From assembly GCA_011109175.1 (NCBI GenBank), contig RDEW01000038.1, positions 367,155-431,154 on the forward strand: a DNA stretch of 64,000 bases, given 5' to 3'. The stretch's first letter is position 1; every line of letters starts with the position of its first letter. The position numbers were made by a program, and so were the translations under genes. Shown in pieces: positions 11,845 through 23,306 of this stretch. The notes under the pieces were generated by a model. It had not been told where the DNA came from and did not search any database. It saw only the letters and a program-made list of their open reading frames with translations. This stretch comes from Dicyema japonicum (lineage: Eukaryota > Dicyemida > Rhombozoa > Dicyemidae).

Positions 11845-12327
11845 TTTTGTTGTTGTATTTGAGGTTATTGTTGTGAGGTTAATGATTAAGCAAGGATTAA
11901 ATAGGTGCTGAATGTAAAATAAGGAAACATTTGTAATAATCCTATTTTATTTATGAATTGAATGTGGGTAGAGGAGAGAGGGAATAAGGACTGGCTGGAA
12001 GTTAACTTTTCTAAGAGGAGAATGGCTAACAGTTAGGATATTTGAATCTAGTTAATAATACTGCACTTTACGAAGGGACATATCATTATCTATCGTGATC
12101 CTAAGAGGAAGGATCAGCCACCAAAAAAATCAGAAGTAATCAGGATAACCCTGATTAATGCCCGCTCTCTTCTGAAGGGCTTCAGAGCTGACTGCATTAG
12201 TCAGCACAGTGCATATGGATGTTTTGATAGTAAATGAGACGAAGATCAAGAAGGGAAGTTCTTTTAAACTTAATGGATTTTCATCAATTGATATTCCTTG
12301 GAAGAAGGGTTCTATTTCTGGAACTGG

Positions 12328-12341
12328 AACTTCGATTTATT
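12328..12341 (+). repeat. Target-site duplication, left copy (14 bp)
   Basis: AACTTCGATTTATT lies immediately before the RLE element and is repeated exactly at 15488-15501. Joining the host at this point restores the family D endonuclease frame. Confidence 0.85.
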
Positions 12342-12349
12342 TTTTTTCG

Positions 12350-12505
12350 TTGTCGTTGTGTGTTGTTGTTTTCGCCTATTGTGATTATTTTCCTATTTTT
12401 GACTTTCTCTTATTGACTATTTTCGCCTATTGAGACTATTCTCCTATTCTTGATTTTCGCCTATTGAGATTATTCCCCTATTCTTGATTTTCGCCTATTG
12501 TTGAT
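12350..12505 (+). repeat. Minisatellite in the RLE element 5' region
   Basis: About four imperfect units of 34-35 bp built on TTTTCGCCTATTG followed by AGATTATTCCCCTATTCTTGA. It lies inside the insertion just before the first coding frame, where 5' UTR promoter repeats would sit. Confidence 0.7.
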
Positions 12506-12513
12506 TCAGTGGA

Positions 12514-15435
12514 ATGTTACTCGAAAAGTCATCGTCTAATTGCTCTGCCTGCAAGATGAGCAATTTGAGAAAGTTTGAAATTTCTTGTTCTGCCTGTGGA
12601 GTCTTCTTTCACCTCGGGTGTTTGAAGTTCTCTCAGGCCTCTATCCGTGCTCTTGGGGTATGGCACTGCCGCTCGTGCCTTGGAATTGGTTCGGGGTTTC
12701 CTAATGGTCACGCGAGTGCATGTACCTCCGGGGAAGACCTTTCCCATTTGGATCCAGATTCGCTGCTCAAAATTATCAATGAACGCCGGTCATCGAGGAG
12801 TATCCCGGTGAAGATCCCTAAAGCAGCCCGCCCCCTAGCTGTCGAAGGCTTAACCAAAGCAATCGACGATGCACTCCGCTCCGACTCTATAAACGACTGG
12901 ATACGTTTGTTTAATTTTGCTCCTTTCGCTCTTGGCTCCTCAGAGATCGCAATGGGAAGAGTCTCTCTCGATTGAGATGAAGAACAACATCCGCGCATTT
13001 ATGGATGGAACTCACTTTACGGACCTCACGTCCTTCTGCATCCGTTCAACTGAGACTCGGAGTTCAACTCGGGAAACGGAGATTCTTCGCCTAAGAAGAC
13101 CGTACGATCGAAGTTGCTTGAAGGAGGAACCCGATCCGCATTGAAGGCCCTCTCACTCTCAGATGGACCACGCAATCCAACCATTGATACTTACAAGACG
13201 CTATTGGGGAAACATCCACCCTCTCCGAATGACCTACGCCATTGCTCGCCCCCATCAGAAGCGACCCCTTTGACCACGTCGCCTGAGGATGTCATCACGG
13301 CGTTATGGAACTTTGCACCAAGTAGCTGTGGAGGTCTCGATGGCTTAAGGCCCGGCCATCTTAAAGACCTTATTTCACCGACTATTGGAGACCAAGCAAG
13401 TCGTCTTTCATACTCACTCACTTCTCTTATGAACAGGATATTATCTGGACATTTGCCTGATTTGATACGTCATATCTTGTTTTCGGCTAGTCTGATTGCC
13501 GTCGACAAAAGGGAGGTGGAATCCGCCCGATCGCGGTCGGATTCACTTTCAGAAGACTAGCAGCCAAGATTGCTTCCAGATTTTCTACGTCAATCTTGTC
13601 AAAATCCTTACTTCCCAGTCAAGTTGGAGTCGGAGTTCGTCTTGGATGTGAGGCAGCCGTTCACTCCGTCAGAAGATTCAGGAACAGCAGCATTCAAGAC
13701 TTTAAAAGGCACATTATGGTAAAACTGGACATCAAGAACGCTTTTAACAGCTTAAGAAGAGACTGCATTCTGGAGGCCTGCAAGGAAAGATGTCCGTACA
13801 TATTTGAACTGGTCAATTATTCATACGGAAAACCTTCATCACTATTGCACGGGGATTTCATAGTTCCATCGTCCTCAGGTGTTCAACAGGGCGACCCCCT
13901 CGGACCACTGCTGTTCTCCCTCGGCATTGAGAGGATCACGAAGCTCTCTAGATGCCCACTCAACATCTGGTACCTCGATGACGCTGTCTTAGGAGGTCCC
14001 CCGGAAACGGTCTTCCAGGACTTAGAAGTACTCATCCCGCGCTGTCCGAGGTGGGTCTTCAGTTGAATATAACGAAATGTGAAATAACAAACTGTGGTCT
14101 TGCTGACGATGACTTCTCTTCAATTGTTCAAAAATTTTACTCCTTGTTTCCGGTGGGATTTCGACCCCTGAAAATGAATTGATTTTTCTTGGATCCCCGA
14201 TCACTAGTAATGCGATGAAGCATGTCCTCCTTGACAAAAAACGACTCCTATGCGATTCGCTGGAAAGATTACAGCTGCTGGACTTGCACACAGCACTATT
14301 CCTATTGAAAAGAAGTCTCAACATCCAGAGAATCTCCTATCTACTAAGGACAGCTCCATATTATTCTCAACTGGAGCTGCTCGAGAATTTTGATTTGTCT
14401 CTCCTCAGCTCGACGGAGCAAATATTTAATGTCCGATTCGACGATGATACATGGATGCAGGCTACACTCCCAGTTAGATTCGGGGGTCTTGGAATCCGTC
14501 GAACTTTGGACGTCTCACTTCCCGCTCATTTATCATCACTCACGGCCTGCGAACCTTTGGTCAGGAGGATTCTACACTCCCCACCCGAATTCTCAACTGA
14601 CCAAGAGATAATCCACGCACGAGAAGCCTGGAATGCCACCAACCTCCCCCTGCCTCCTTCCCAAGATCGCCAGCGAAACCTGGACAACTTATTATGCTGG
14701 AAATCATTTGGACTCCTACTGGAATCTGCCAATCAGCACCGACGCGCTTGTTTGCTTTCGGGGGCTTCCCCTGAGAGCGGAGCTTGGCTAAACGCCATCC
14801 CCAATGGAGCTTTGGGCACTTTTCTGGATGATGAATGCGTTAGAACTGGTATCTCTCTGCGGCTGGGACTAAAAGTATGTGTACCTCACCCGTGCCGATG
14901 TGGCATCCTGATAGACTGCTATGGCCTGCACCCTCTCACCTGCAGGAGGAGCGCTGGCAGATCCCCAAGGCACAAGGCTCTGAATGAAATTGTCAGGCGA
15001 GCTATGGATGCTGCTGGATACTCGGCCATTCTTGAACCGGTCGGGTTATGCAGAAGTGACGGAAAACGACCGGACGGGATGACCATATTTCCATTTGAGG
15101 CCGGGAAACCACTGGTTTGGGATGTGACATGTACAGACACGTTCGCCCAGAAAAACCTTCACGAGAGTGCTACAAGGGCCTGCTCAGGATCCGTAAAGGC
15201 GGAGAAGACCAAACTCGTTAAATACGTCGACCTTCCCGATAATGTCAAATTTGTTCCCCTTGCTATGGAGACTTCCGGATCCTACTCCCCCTCTACACTC
15301 GAGTTTTTAGGACGTCTTGGAAACCGGATCACCTCATGCACTGGAGATCTCCGCGAACGCCGCTGGCTATTTGAGCGAATTTCGCTCGCAATTTTGAGAG
15401 GGAACAGCCACGCGGTGAGGGCGGCAACTACCTGA
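12514..15435 (+). pseudogene. RLE retrotransposon polyprotein: zinc finger, reverse transcriptase, zinc knuckle, endonuclease
   Basis: Four successive frames make up one protein split by frameshifts. 12514-12975 holds a PHD-like finger (CSACK ... ISCSACGVFFHLGC ... WHCRSC) and the IPVKIPKAARPLA motif. 13114-13560 starts the RT (SSCGGLDGLRPGHLKDL). 13596-14066 has the palm: GVGVRLGCEAAVHS, KLDIKNAFNSLRRDC, SSGVQQGDPLGPLLFSL and the catalytic box YLDDAVLGG. 14179-15435 (418 codons) is the thumb, then CRCG ... HPLTCRRSAGR, then the RLE: DGKRPDGMTIFPFEAGKPLV followed by WDVTCTDT, with the RPD ... WDVT catalytic pattern. It ends SLAILRGNSHAVRAATT, a tag that recurs in 3' stubs elsewhere. Frameshifts near 12960, 13520 and 14060 show decay. 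Confidence 0.85.
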
Positions 15436-15487
15436 CTTCTATTGTTTAAATTTTTTGATTTGTAAAAAAATTGATATTTTCAAAAAA

Positions 15488-15501
15488 AACTTCGATTTAT
15501 T
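15488..15501 (+). repeat. Target-site duplication, right copy (14 bp)
   Basis: Exact repeat of 12328-12341; after it the family D endonuclease frame continues. Confidence 0.85.
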
Positions 15502-17870
15502 ATAAATCTAATTTGAATACGAAGAGACCAAGAATTATTGAAGAAGATGTATGTGAACTAGTCAGTGTGCAAATACAAACAAATATTGGATGGATAACAG
15601 TTGGAGGAATTTATTCTAAAAGCTTACGTGAGTATCCTTGGATCATTGCGAAATTTTTTAACGAAAACGTGAATCCGATTTTGGTTGGGGACATGGACGC
15701 AAAGCATGTTGATTATGGATGTGTTACAACAAATCAGGATGGAAAATGTCTTATAAAGTGGATGGAATCAGGAGAATTAAAAATTTTGACGTCAGCAGAA
15801 ATAAATCACTATGCAACTTATAGTGGTGATAAACTTGGATTGTTCATAATGCCTCTGACGATGAGTGAAATGTGTGATCCTCCATATATCGAAAATGACA
15901 TAGGAAGTGATCACATCCCACAAACGATTGAATTAAAAACTGGTCCGGTTTACACACGACATTTATTCATTGGATATGATGTCAGCAAAATTGATTAGAA
16001 TCACTTCAATTTCTACATCAGGCTGAAAATTGGTAATGTTTGTGATTTGGGGATTTCGAATCCGGGAGATATCGACATTCTGGATAACAAAATAAGATCT
16101 TTGTTGTTAAGTTATCTGGAAAATTATGGAAAAAGAAAAAATCTGTTGCCGAAGGAGAATATGATAATAGGAGTAGAAGAACGCTCTTTGCGTCAGGAGA
16201 AGAATAAGTTTGAAAATAAATTAAAGAGGTGTTGGGATATCTTCGACTCTCAAGAACTTAAAATGCAGATTAAGTTAGTGAAGAAGAAAATAATGGATGT
16301 TGTAAAGAAGAATGAAGAAAAATTATGGAAAAGAGAATGTTCAAAGTTACGTCGACAGAACCCAAAATTTTGGAAATTATATGCAAGAATGAATTCTCCC
16401 AGTAATAAGAATGAAGAAATATCTCTCAAGTCAGATGATGGTCTCTCTATTCCAAAAGAAGAAATTCCAAATGTTTTACGTCGACAATTGTCCAAAATTC
16501 AAGAGATAGATCCGGCATTTTTTATTCCGATAGAAGTACAAGATACAAGAAGTAGTTATAAAGAAAAGTCGAAACTGAGTGGTCCCTTGTGTCATCCTAT
16601 AACGCTGGAAGAAATAAATGCTGAAATTAAGGGTTGCAAAAATAAAGCACCAGGGTGTGATTTTATCCCAATGAGTATTTTCAAGAACGCAGGCCCAATT
16701 TTAATTGAGTGCCTAAAAATATTATATAATTCTTCTTGGAGTTTTGGTCATGTTCCAGCTTATTTGAAACGAACAATTGTACGCATGGTTGTGAAAAAAG
16801 GAAAGCCAAGGTCAAAAGCAGATAGTTATAGGCCAATTAGCCTAGTCTGCTCAATATCGAAAGTTATGGAAAAAATTGTTTTCAATCGTCTATCAAAGCA
16901 TGCTGAGGATAATAATTTTCTCTCTGATAATCAACTGGGATTTCGGCATAAAAAAGGGACTGGAGATTGCTTTAAAGAGCTAAGATCTGCAATCGAAATT
17001 TCACGAAATAAAAAGGAATTTCTTACAATAGCATGTTTGGATATAACAAAAGCGTTTGACAGTGTTTGGCACGTGGACTTGTTGATACGTTGTCAAAAGC
17101 AGAAATTGGGAAAACTGCGTTATTATGGATAGAAAACTTTCTTTCAAAAAGAAAGTCATATATACGTGTTGGAAATTTAATTTCAAAGTAAATTGAATTG
17201 CGAAGAGGAGTTCCACAGGGTTCAATTCTCAGCCCGCTACTCTTCAATTGCGTAATGAGAGATTTGCCGAAAACAGAGAGCGTAAATAGTCAAATGATTA
17301 TTTATGCTGATGACATTCTTGTGCTTGATTCAAGCATGAATAAACAAATTTCATGGAAAAGGGTGGAATCCCATATTACTAAGATTGGAAAGTGGTGCCA
17401 AAACAATGGGTTGATTTTATCGAGGGAAAAAACAACAGTCACTTGGATTGCAAGTAAAAGAAAAAATATTAATCAATGTGTGAATACTGGGGATATAAAA
17501 ATCTCTGAAACATTGAAGTATCTCGGATTGTTGATAGACCGACGAGGATCTTTCAAGGAACATATTAAAACACGAAGAAAGAAAGCTACAGAAATGTTGA
17601 AATCTTTAATTCGATTTCATTTGGAGCCTAAAACTTTTCTTTTTGTGTATTCGGCGTGTGTTGAACCTTTCTTGATATATGGTTATCAAGGATGGTTTAG
17701 AACAAAAGAAAATGATGTCTTTGTCAAAAAATTGGAAAAGTCCAGAAGATTTGCGATTAAATTGGCATATGGACTGGACTTAAAATCTAATATCGAAAAG
17801 GATTACGACCTGAAAGTCAGAAAGATAGAAAAATTATTACATCACTTATGGAAAATGTGATATAATTTTT
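15488..17870 (+). pseudogene. Family D ORF2: endonuclease C-part and reverse transcriptase
   Basis: 15502-15998 completes the AP endonuclease (NPILVGDMDAKHVDYGC, ATYSGDKLGLF, NDIGSDHIPQTIE). After a break, 16047-17132 carries the linker and RT fingers/palm: NKAPGCDFIPMSIFKN, KADSYRPISLVCSISKVMEK, NQLGFRHKKGTGDC, ACLDITKAFDSVWH. After another break, 17198-17860 has RRGVPQGSILSPLLFNCVMRD, IIYADDILVLDSS, LKYLGLLIDRRGSFKEH and a C-terminal thumb. These are the standard RT blocks of Jockey/I-side elements. No RNase H is seen. Two or three frameshifts or stops disable it. Confidence 0.85.
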
Positions 17871-18130
17871 GGGGTCCAAACGAAGTAGAGACATGTGGTG
17901 TCTCATAAAATGACCCTACACGATGAATACAAACCCACTTAATTAGTTTTGGTTCAGGTTTTGGTTTCTTAACAGTAATTAGTTTTGGGGTTTGTTAGAA
18001 AATAAAATTTGTCTTGTCTTGTCTACTGAGTTCGACTTGTGAGTGTCATAGGACTAATCGTTTCATTTCGAGGAAAAAAAGTCGATATTGCAAGTAGCGC
18101 ATAGTTGCAGGTAGCGCTCGCGACATAATA

Positions 18131-18475
18131 CAGTAGGACCCCGCCCCAATCAAACCCCGGCCCTGGGGTACCCTCTGTATTTGGGGCGATTTTTTAAATA
18201 AATATAATTATAAATGATCTTTTACATTTTTTCACATTTTTCGTTCAATAAATTCAAAATAAAAACCCCGCTTTTTGGGGCACTTTCTCTATAGAAAATT
18301 TAAAAATCTATTATTTAGTTTTTATCTTTAATTTATTAATTTTCAAATAATTGTCAGCATGCCTGCGAAGCTTAGTCGTCATTTGAAACAACAGATTTTC
18401 GATTCTTTAATAAATCAAAATATGTCAGAAAGAAAAATTTGTCGATTATACAAGATTGGAAAGGAACTGTTTCTC
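18131..18475 (+). mobile_element. pogo/Tigger element, 5' end, cut by the assembly gap
   Basis: A TA dinucleotide is followed by CAGTAGGACCCCGCCCCAAT and then a GC-rich TIR (CCCTGGGGTACCC, GGGGCGATTTTTT). It closely matches, in inverse orientation, the end at 51171-51229. The frame from ATG 18359 encodes KLSRHLKQQIFDSLINQN, MSERKICRLYKIGK, a CENP-B/psq-type helix-turn-helix, before the N run. Confidence 0.8.
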
Positions 18476-19096
18476 NNNNNNNNNNNNNNNNNNNNNNNNN
18501 NNNNNNNNNNNNNNNNNNNNNNNNNNNNNNNNNNNNNNNNNNNNNNNNNNNNNNNNNNNNNNNNNNNNNNNNNNNNNNNNNNNNNNNNNNNNNNNNNNNN
18601 NNNNNNNNNNNNNNNNNNNNNNNNNNNNNNNNNNNNNNNNNNNNNNNNNNNNNNNNNNNNNNNNNNNNNNNNNNNNNNNNNNNNNNNNNNNNNNNNNNNN
18701 NNNNNNNNNNNNNNNNNNNNNNNNNNNNNNNNNNNNNNNNNNNNNNNNNNNNNNNNNNNNNNNNNNNNNNNNNNNNNNNNNNNNNNNNNNNNNNNNNNNN
18801 NNNNNNNNNNNNNNNNNNNNNNNNNNNNNNNNNNNNNNNNNNNNNNNNNNNNNNNNNNNNNNNNNNNNNNNNNNNNNNNNNNNNNNNNNNNNNNNNNNNN
18901 NNNNNNNNNNNNNNNNNNNNNNNNNNNNNNNNNNNNNNNNNNNNNNNNNNNNNNNNNNNNNNNNNNNNNNNNNNNNNNNNNNNNNNNNNNNNNNNNNNNN
19001 NNNNNNNNNNNNNNNNNNNNNNNNNNNNNNNNNNNNNNNNNNNNNNNNNNNNNNNNNNNNNNNNNNNNNNNNNNNNNNNNNNNNNNNNNNNNNNNN
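18476..19096. other. Assembly gap (621 N)
   Basis: Continuous N. Frames reported across it are meaningless. Left of it is a Tigger N-terminus; right of it is an unrelated RLE 3' stub, so the gap spans at least one element boundary. Confidence 0.99.
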
Positions 19097-19160
19097 TGCA
19101 TAAGCCCTGATTGCGTGGCTATTCCTTCTCAAATTTGCTAACAAACTCGCTCGAATAACC
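19097..19160 (-). mobile_element. RLE element 3' stub
   Basis: CCCTGATTGCGTGGCTATTC followed by CTTCTCAAATTTGC is the reverse complement of the RLE protein end encoding ...RGNSHA(V/I)RA.... It matches the stubs near 29806 and 55285. Confidence 0.6.
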
Positions 19161-19439
19161 AGCAAAAATCTGATTCCTCAACGTCCTTGTATTTATTTTA
19201 TTTATTCACCCCCGGTCTTTTATGTAAAAGAAACTGGTGGCTACAAGAAAGTAATATTCATAAGCGGACATCCTTAGAGTCCGATAAATCTTGGATGGCA
19301 AAAATTGAAGGCTGGTATTCAGTGAAAGAACGTGCGAAGATTAAAAATCGTTTGGCCGCCTCATATAGAGTAGTCAACGTTTCGGTGATAAATATGAATT
19401 TTTAATATCCCTGGATATATCTGAAACAGGTTTTATCCA

Positions 19440-19615
19440 GTTCCTTCCGTCTGAGTGGGAACACCCTTACTAATACCACTTACAGTCATATCCGCCATTG
19501 TGGAAACTTCTCCGCTAGACTAAAGAAGAGAGGGATCATTTTATGCTGCCGACATACACTGGGCGTCTCTTGAGTTGAGTGGATGACGTTTCATAGAAAT
19601 TATGGGATCTAGTTA
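19440..19615 (-). repeat. SINE-2 copy, partial
   Basis: Contains AACTTCTCCGCTAGACTAA, GAAGAGAGGGATCATTTTAT, ACACTGGGCGTCTCTTGAG and GTGGATGACG in the same order as the other SINE-2 copies. The tRNA-like head is missing. Confidence 0.55.
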
Positions 19616-19619
19616 CTGA

Positions 19620-20312
19620 AGAGTTTGTGGGACCGCTCTACTGTGTTATAAAACGTAAAATTTAAATCTTCAGATGCTAGTGGAGTCATCGGACTTAATT
19701 CCAAGCCTCTGTCTTAAAACACTTCCAAGATCCTAACGACAACAGAAAATCCTAATTGCAGCCAACCTACCAAGCAGTCCAGTATAAAATCCCTCTTAGA
19801 TACCTGAAGAACTCCCAAAATATGGGTTGATGCTATTCCTATGAGAGAGCATCACAGGACGTTTATCCCCGTCGAATTTTGCCTTCTTGTGGATCTGAGA
19901 TCATATAGTTATCTGAGGACATTTTTCTTTCAATCCATCAATCTTGGAGCTAAAAGGTCCATCAGTTCGTCCATGCTCAAGAGGAAGACATAAGTAGATA
20001 TTCAATGCAATAGAGCCACGTCATTAACTCAACCTTACGGCCAATTAACCATTCGACTGACTGATTATGAGATTTGTCATTGACTGGTTTTAACAGACGT
20101 GTTATGTAAATCAATGACAAAAATTGAACTGTTAGATTCGTAAAAGTAAACATTTCGTGGTTTTTGGAGTTGTGCAACAGAAATAACATGGACGTGTCGA
20201 TTCATGAAATTATTCGCTGAAAACTAGCGCACCTAATTACGATGGCAAAACTTCCAGCAGAGAAAATAAATAATGTTATTTTCCGCGTTTATTTAATTAA
20301 GGAAAATTCAGA
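19620..20312. other. Spacer upstream of the TGF-beta gene
   Basis: No gene or transposon motif recognised. The last 100 bp before ATG 20313 are AT-rich and presumably hold the promoter. Confidence 0.4.
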
Positions 20313-21104
20313 ATGATTGCTGTTCTCATAATTTTTTTGGTTTCCCTCCAACAAAACGACACAGAGTTTATCAGTCTTCAGAAACTACAAATTCTTAGCC
20401 AATTGGGACTTGCAGAACCACCAACAAACAATCATTTGTTCCTACAAGAACTCAAAAAGAGCTTTTCCACAAATCAAATCATCCACCAAAAATCAGTCAA
20501 TAGCACTGAATTTGGGAGAAGCTTTTTGTTTGAAATAATCAACCACCGTTTTGACAAACTCTTCATTGATTACACCGTTTTTGACAAATGCAGATATAAA
20601 AATATTATGGAAATTGACTTCAAAATGCTCAGACTGAAGAATTTTGTTAGACGGGACACGTGGAATTTGACTGTGCATATCAGAATGGAAGAGATATCCG
20701 AGATAATGATTCTGAATTTGACTTTTAGCAAGAAAATCGAGGTTTTATTATGAATTAAACTCCAGAACGTCTCTTTGAGATTTGCGGAGGGAAAAGAGAT
20801 CAGTAAAAGATCACCAAACTGCTTCGGGTGCTGCCTTAAAAGTCGCTTGGTTAAGTTTTCTGATATGGGCTGGGACTGGATTCTGTCACCAACCTCCTAC
20901 TGGGCTCAAGAGTGCAGCGGGAAATGTTCTGGAAGCAATGTTCAACAGCAGCCACCTCTTCACGTGTACCTGAGAATCCTAAATAACAACGCATGCTGTG
21001 TTCCCGTGGAGTTTGATGATGTAACGATCGTCTATTTGCAGTCAAATAAAATTCTAATGAAGGATTTAAAATACTTGAATGCCAAAAAATGTCAATGTGC
21101 TTAA
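20313..21104 (+). CDS. Secreted TGF-beta superfamily ligand (myostatin/activin-like)
   Basis: A 24-nt intron (20742-20765, GT...AG, containing an in-frame stop) separates two exons. Joined, they give 255 residues. Residues 1-15 form a hydrophobic signal peptide (MIAVLIIFLVSLQQ), then a short prodomain of about 140 residues. A dibasic KR at 157-158 (ISKRSPNCFGCC) is the likely processing site. The mature region has the cystine-knot pattern CFGCC ... FSDMGWDWILSPTSYWAQEC, SGKC, ... NNACCVPVEF ... IVYL ... KKCQCA. GWDWI-SP--Y-A--CSGKC is closest to the myostatin/GDF11/activin group. The ligand would signal through type I/II serine kinase receptors and SMADs. The prodomain and the loop between CSGKC and ACCVP are short for the family. 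Start chosen because the signal peptide begins there. Confidence 0.85.
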
Positions 21105-21299
21105 CTTTATATAATCTTGGTTGATCTTTTTAATGTTTATTTGTTATGACTTTCCCACAGCGAATTAATTAAACAATATTTTACAGGTTTTTGGCGCAAA
21201 CAAAGAATAATTGATAATTTTTAATTTTTTATACAAAAATTGTCAATTAAAGTTAGCCACCTGAAATTAATTGTTATTGAATATTTTTAATATTAAATT

Positions 21300-21490
21300 G
21301 CCAGGCCATGTTTATGCAAGGAAACCCATTCAGGGTCGCTCACGCAGAGGAATTCCGATCGACCGTAAAGAAGGTTACCTCGATAGAATCCCTCTGCAGA
21401 CACAAAACACTTCCGGAGATCAGTTGGGTCGTTGACGGAGTACTCAAAGAGGGTTTGGGAGCTGTTGGAAGTGGGATCACCTAATTAGTG
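21300..21490 (+). mobile_element. Non-LTR 3' end fragment with conserved terminal motif
   Basis: The 3' end reads GGGATCACCTAATTAGTGAG, the motif found at the ends of family A/B elements (23722, 45888, and inverted at 37240 and 40125). The preceding sequence has no intact frame. Confidence 0.5.
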
Positions 21491-21499
21491 AGTTTAATT

Positions 21500-22660
21500 T
21501 TTTTTCTTGGTGGTTTTGGGGTTCTATATATGGAGGTATGTCTAACTAAATGGATACTTATACGTTTTTTAACGTGAAAAACACAAAATTAGATAATTAC
21601 TGGGTCCTAGTCTTACTATTCCCTCGATCTGGGGGAAATATAACTAGTTAGTGAGTCCTGACCCTTACTATATCTCTCTCTACGCTTGAATAGCGTTCCC
21701 GGAGGTACCCTAGAAGGATGAGATAAGAATTGCATTTCCCAATATTTATTTTTTCCATCAAAAATAATCACATCCATTTTTGGTAGTAAATTGAAATTAA
21801 TTAAAATATAACGATTTTATCCTCTCATCCATCATTCAATATCATCATTTTACTACGAGAACTTTCTAGAAAACTTCACAATATTAGTCAATATCATTCC
21901 ACAGTTGAATATCTTAAGGAAAAAGACCCCTTAAGGTCCAACTGGATAGTCTGCTATGTAAAATCTATGGATTCTGTGATTTCTTCTATTTTTATCGGAT
22001 ATTCCTTTTTTGTGGGAATATGCCTTCCCAGTTCGATAGGTATTATTAAGCACTCTCCCCCTGCAATGGTAATGACAAAGCATGCGCAACTCGAGAAACT
22101 ATTAATAAAGTTGTCTTCCTCCACTTGCCTCTGTCATACGCAAGCTCACGTAGTCCATCCAGATCCTCTCTCTTAGACATCTCTCAAATTTTTGGAAGCC
22201 CCGCCGATGACCATAAGGAGTGTGGTTCTTGGTCGTACGCGGAATCTGGGAGCGCAGAGGCAAAAAAGTTTTCCATGACCACGTTAACTGGGGCATCTTG
22301 GTCCATTTTCAGAAAAGCGTGTTAACCACCCGAATTATTATTAAGAGACCTTTCAAAAATTAATAGCTGATATTCCTTATATTTATGCTAAGAGAAAGAT
22401 TCATTGGACGAGGTTAACCCTAAAAGTGTGTATCCAATGTCTCGCGATTCTGCGATTTGTTCCAGGAGCATTAGATCATGGGGATGATTGGTAACATCTC
22501 CCACGAGTCGTTTATGGTAATAGAGAGCGACTCTACCTTTCGACGATTTAACTGAGCCGAGATATTTTTCTCAAATTTCGGGCTAATTAATTTCAGGTGA
22601 AAGCGTAATTATGTCTTAATTGTTCTCGCAAGACAACAGTCGTCAAGCGACAGATTTTTA
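21500..22660. other. Intergenic, no gene recognised
   Basis: AT-rich and then mixed sequence. Frames at 21967-22176 and 22125-22325 have no recognisable motif. Confidence 0.35.
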
Positions 22661-22662
22661 CG

Positions 22663-22971
22663 TTGCTTTGGCATCTGAACATTCGAACCACTTTAAAATT
22701 TGCCATTAAAAATCTACACGTAACATTTAAACCCGGGGGACCTTTGATAATAGAATTTTCAATATCGGGAGACCGATGCATAATCTCTCATCCATTAAAC
22801 TGGAGAATCAATACATACTACGAGCCAATTGAAGACAAATCATTAAGATGTAGTACAAGTACCTTCATCACAGGATCTCTGCAGGATCAATACATCTCAT
22901 TTAGCCACGTTTTGGCTTATTTAAACAAACTAATAATCCCAACTTCAACACGTAAGAAGACGAGCCATTAG
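22663..22971 (+). CDS. Unrecognised open frame with faint RAD9-like stretch
   Basis: About 100 codons open from a TTG. The segment LKFAIKNLHVTFKPGGPLII resembles the RAD9/9-1-1 clamp pattern (L--FAE--NL-V-F--PG-P-I), and upstream around 22480-22550 a separate frame reads ISHESFMVIESDSTF, reminiscent of the same protein. I could not join them by a 20-30 nt intron and the rest does not match, so this may be chance or a decayed gene. No other support. Confidence 0.2.
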   Translation: MLWHLNIRTTLKFAIKNLHVTFKPGGPLIIEFSISGDRCIISHPLNWRINTYYEPIEDKSLRCSTSTFITGSLQDQYISFSHVLAYLNKLIIPTSTRKKTSH

Positions 22972-23306
22972 GATCCTCCAGATAGGTTAGGTCAATTCAC
23001 TGGCAACTAGGTTAGGTGATTCGAGACAAAAAAAGTGAGGGAGGGTCCATGTGTATCGTCCAATCCACGTGGTAGAACTCAGTTTAATTACCCTCCGTAT
23101 AACTCCTAATTTTTGTTTAGTAAATCTCGTCTTTTAGGGATATTAAGTCCTGATTCTTTGTTGGGCTTACAGAAAACGATAATGTCCCCACATTTACTGA
23201 ATATTTGAAGAAAAGATCAGAGGTGGATAATACTCTAAATAAGGCTAATTGAAGAAAATTGAAGTAAATTCTTTAATAAATAGAGAAAGCTTGAATATGA
23301 GCACAC

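Larger units (their letters stand above)
12342..15487 (+). mobile_element. RLE-type non-LTR retrotransposon, copy 1 (3.1 kb, nested)
   Basis: Bounded by the 14-bp duplication AACTTCGATTTATT. Its 5' region contains a 34-35 bp minisatellite, followed by broken coding frames (see next entries) and a short AT-rich 3' end after the stop at 15435. The domain order N-terminal PHD-like zinc finger, RT, CCHC-like knuckle, restriction-like endonuclease is that of early-branching (R2-side) non-LTR elements. It sits in another transposon, not in rDNA, so it has no R2-type site specificity. Confidence 0.8.
12050..18022 (+). mobile_element. Family D AP-endonuclease non-LTR retrotransposon, interrupted by an RLE element
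   Basis: The N-terminal endonuclease (APE) part lies at about 12120-12341 (ITLINARSLLKG, DVLIVNETKIKKG). It is broken off at TSIY. The reading resumes at 15488 with TSIYYKSNL and continues through the endonuclease (ILVGDMDAKHVDYGC, IGSDHIP) into the RT (16047-17860). The 3' end around 18000-18022 is AAAATTTGTCTTGTCTTGTC. The middle 12342-15487 is a separate insertion. Two frameshifts in the RT make it inactive. The exact 5' end is not visible; I see no ORF1. Confidence 0.75.

Noticed and set aside
12342-15487. R2 element in 28S rDNA
   Set aside because: The domain order resembles R2, but the flanks are a LINE endonuclease gene, not rRNA, with a 14-bp target duplication.
18359-19165. Several long open frames on both strands across 18415-19165
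   Set aside because: They run through 621 N and contain only a few real codons at each side; only the Tigger N-terminus at 18359-18475 is supported.
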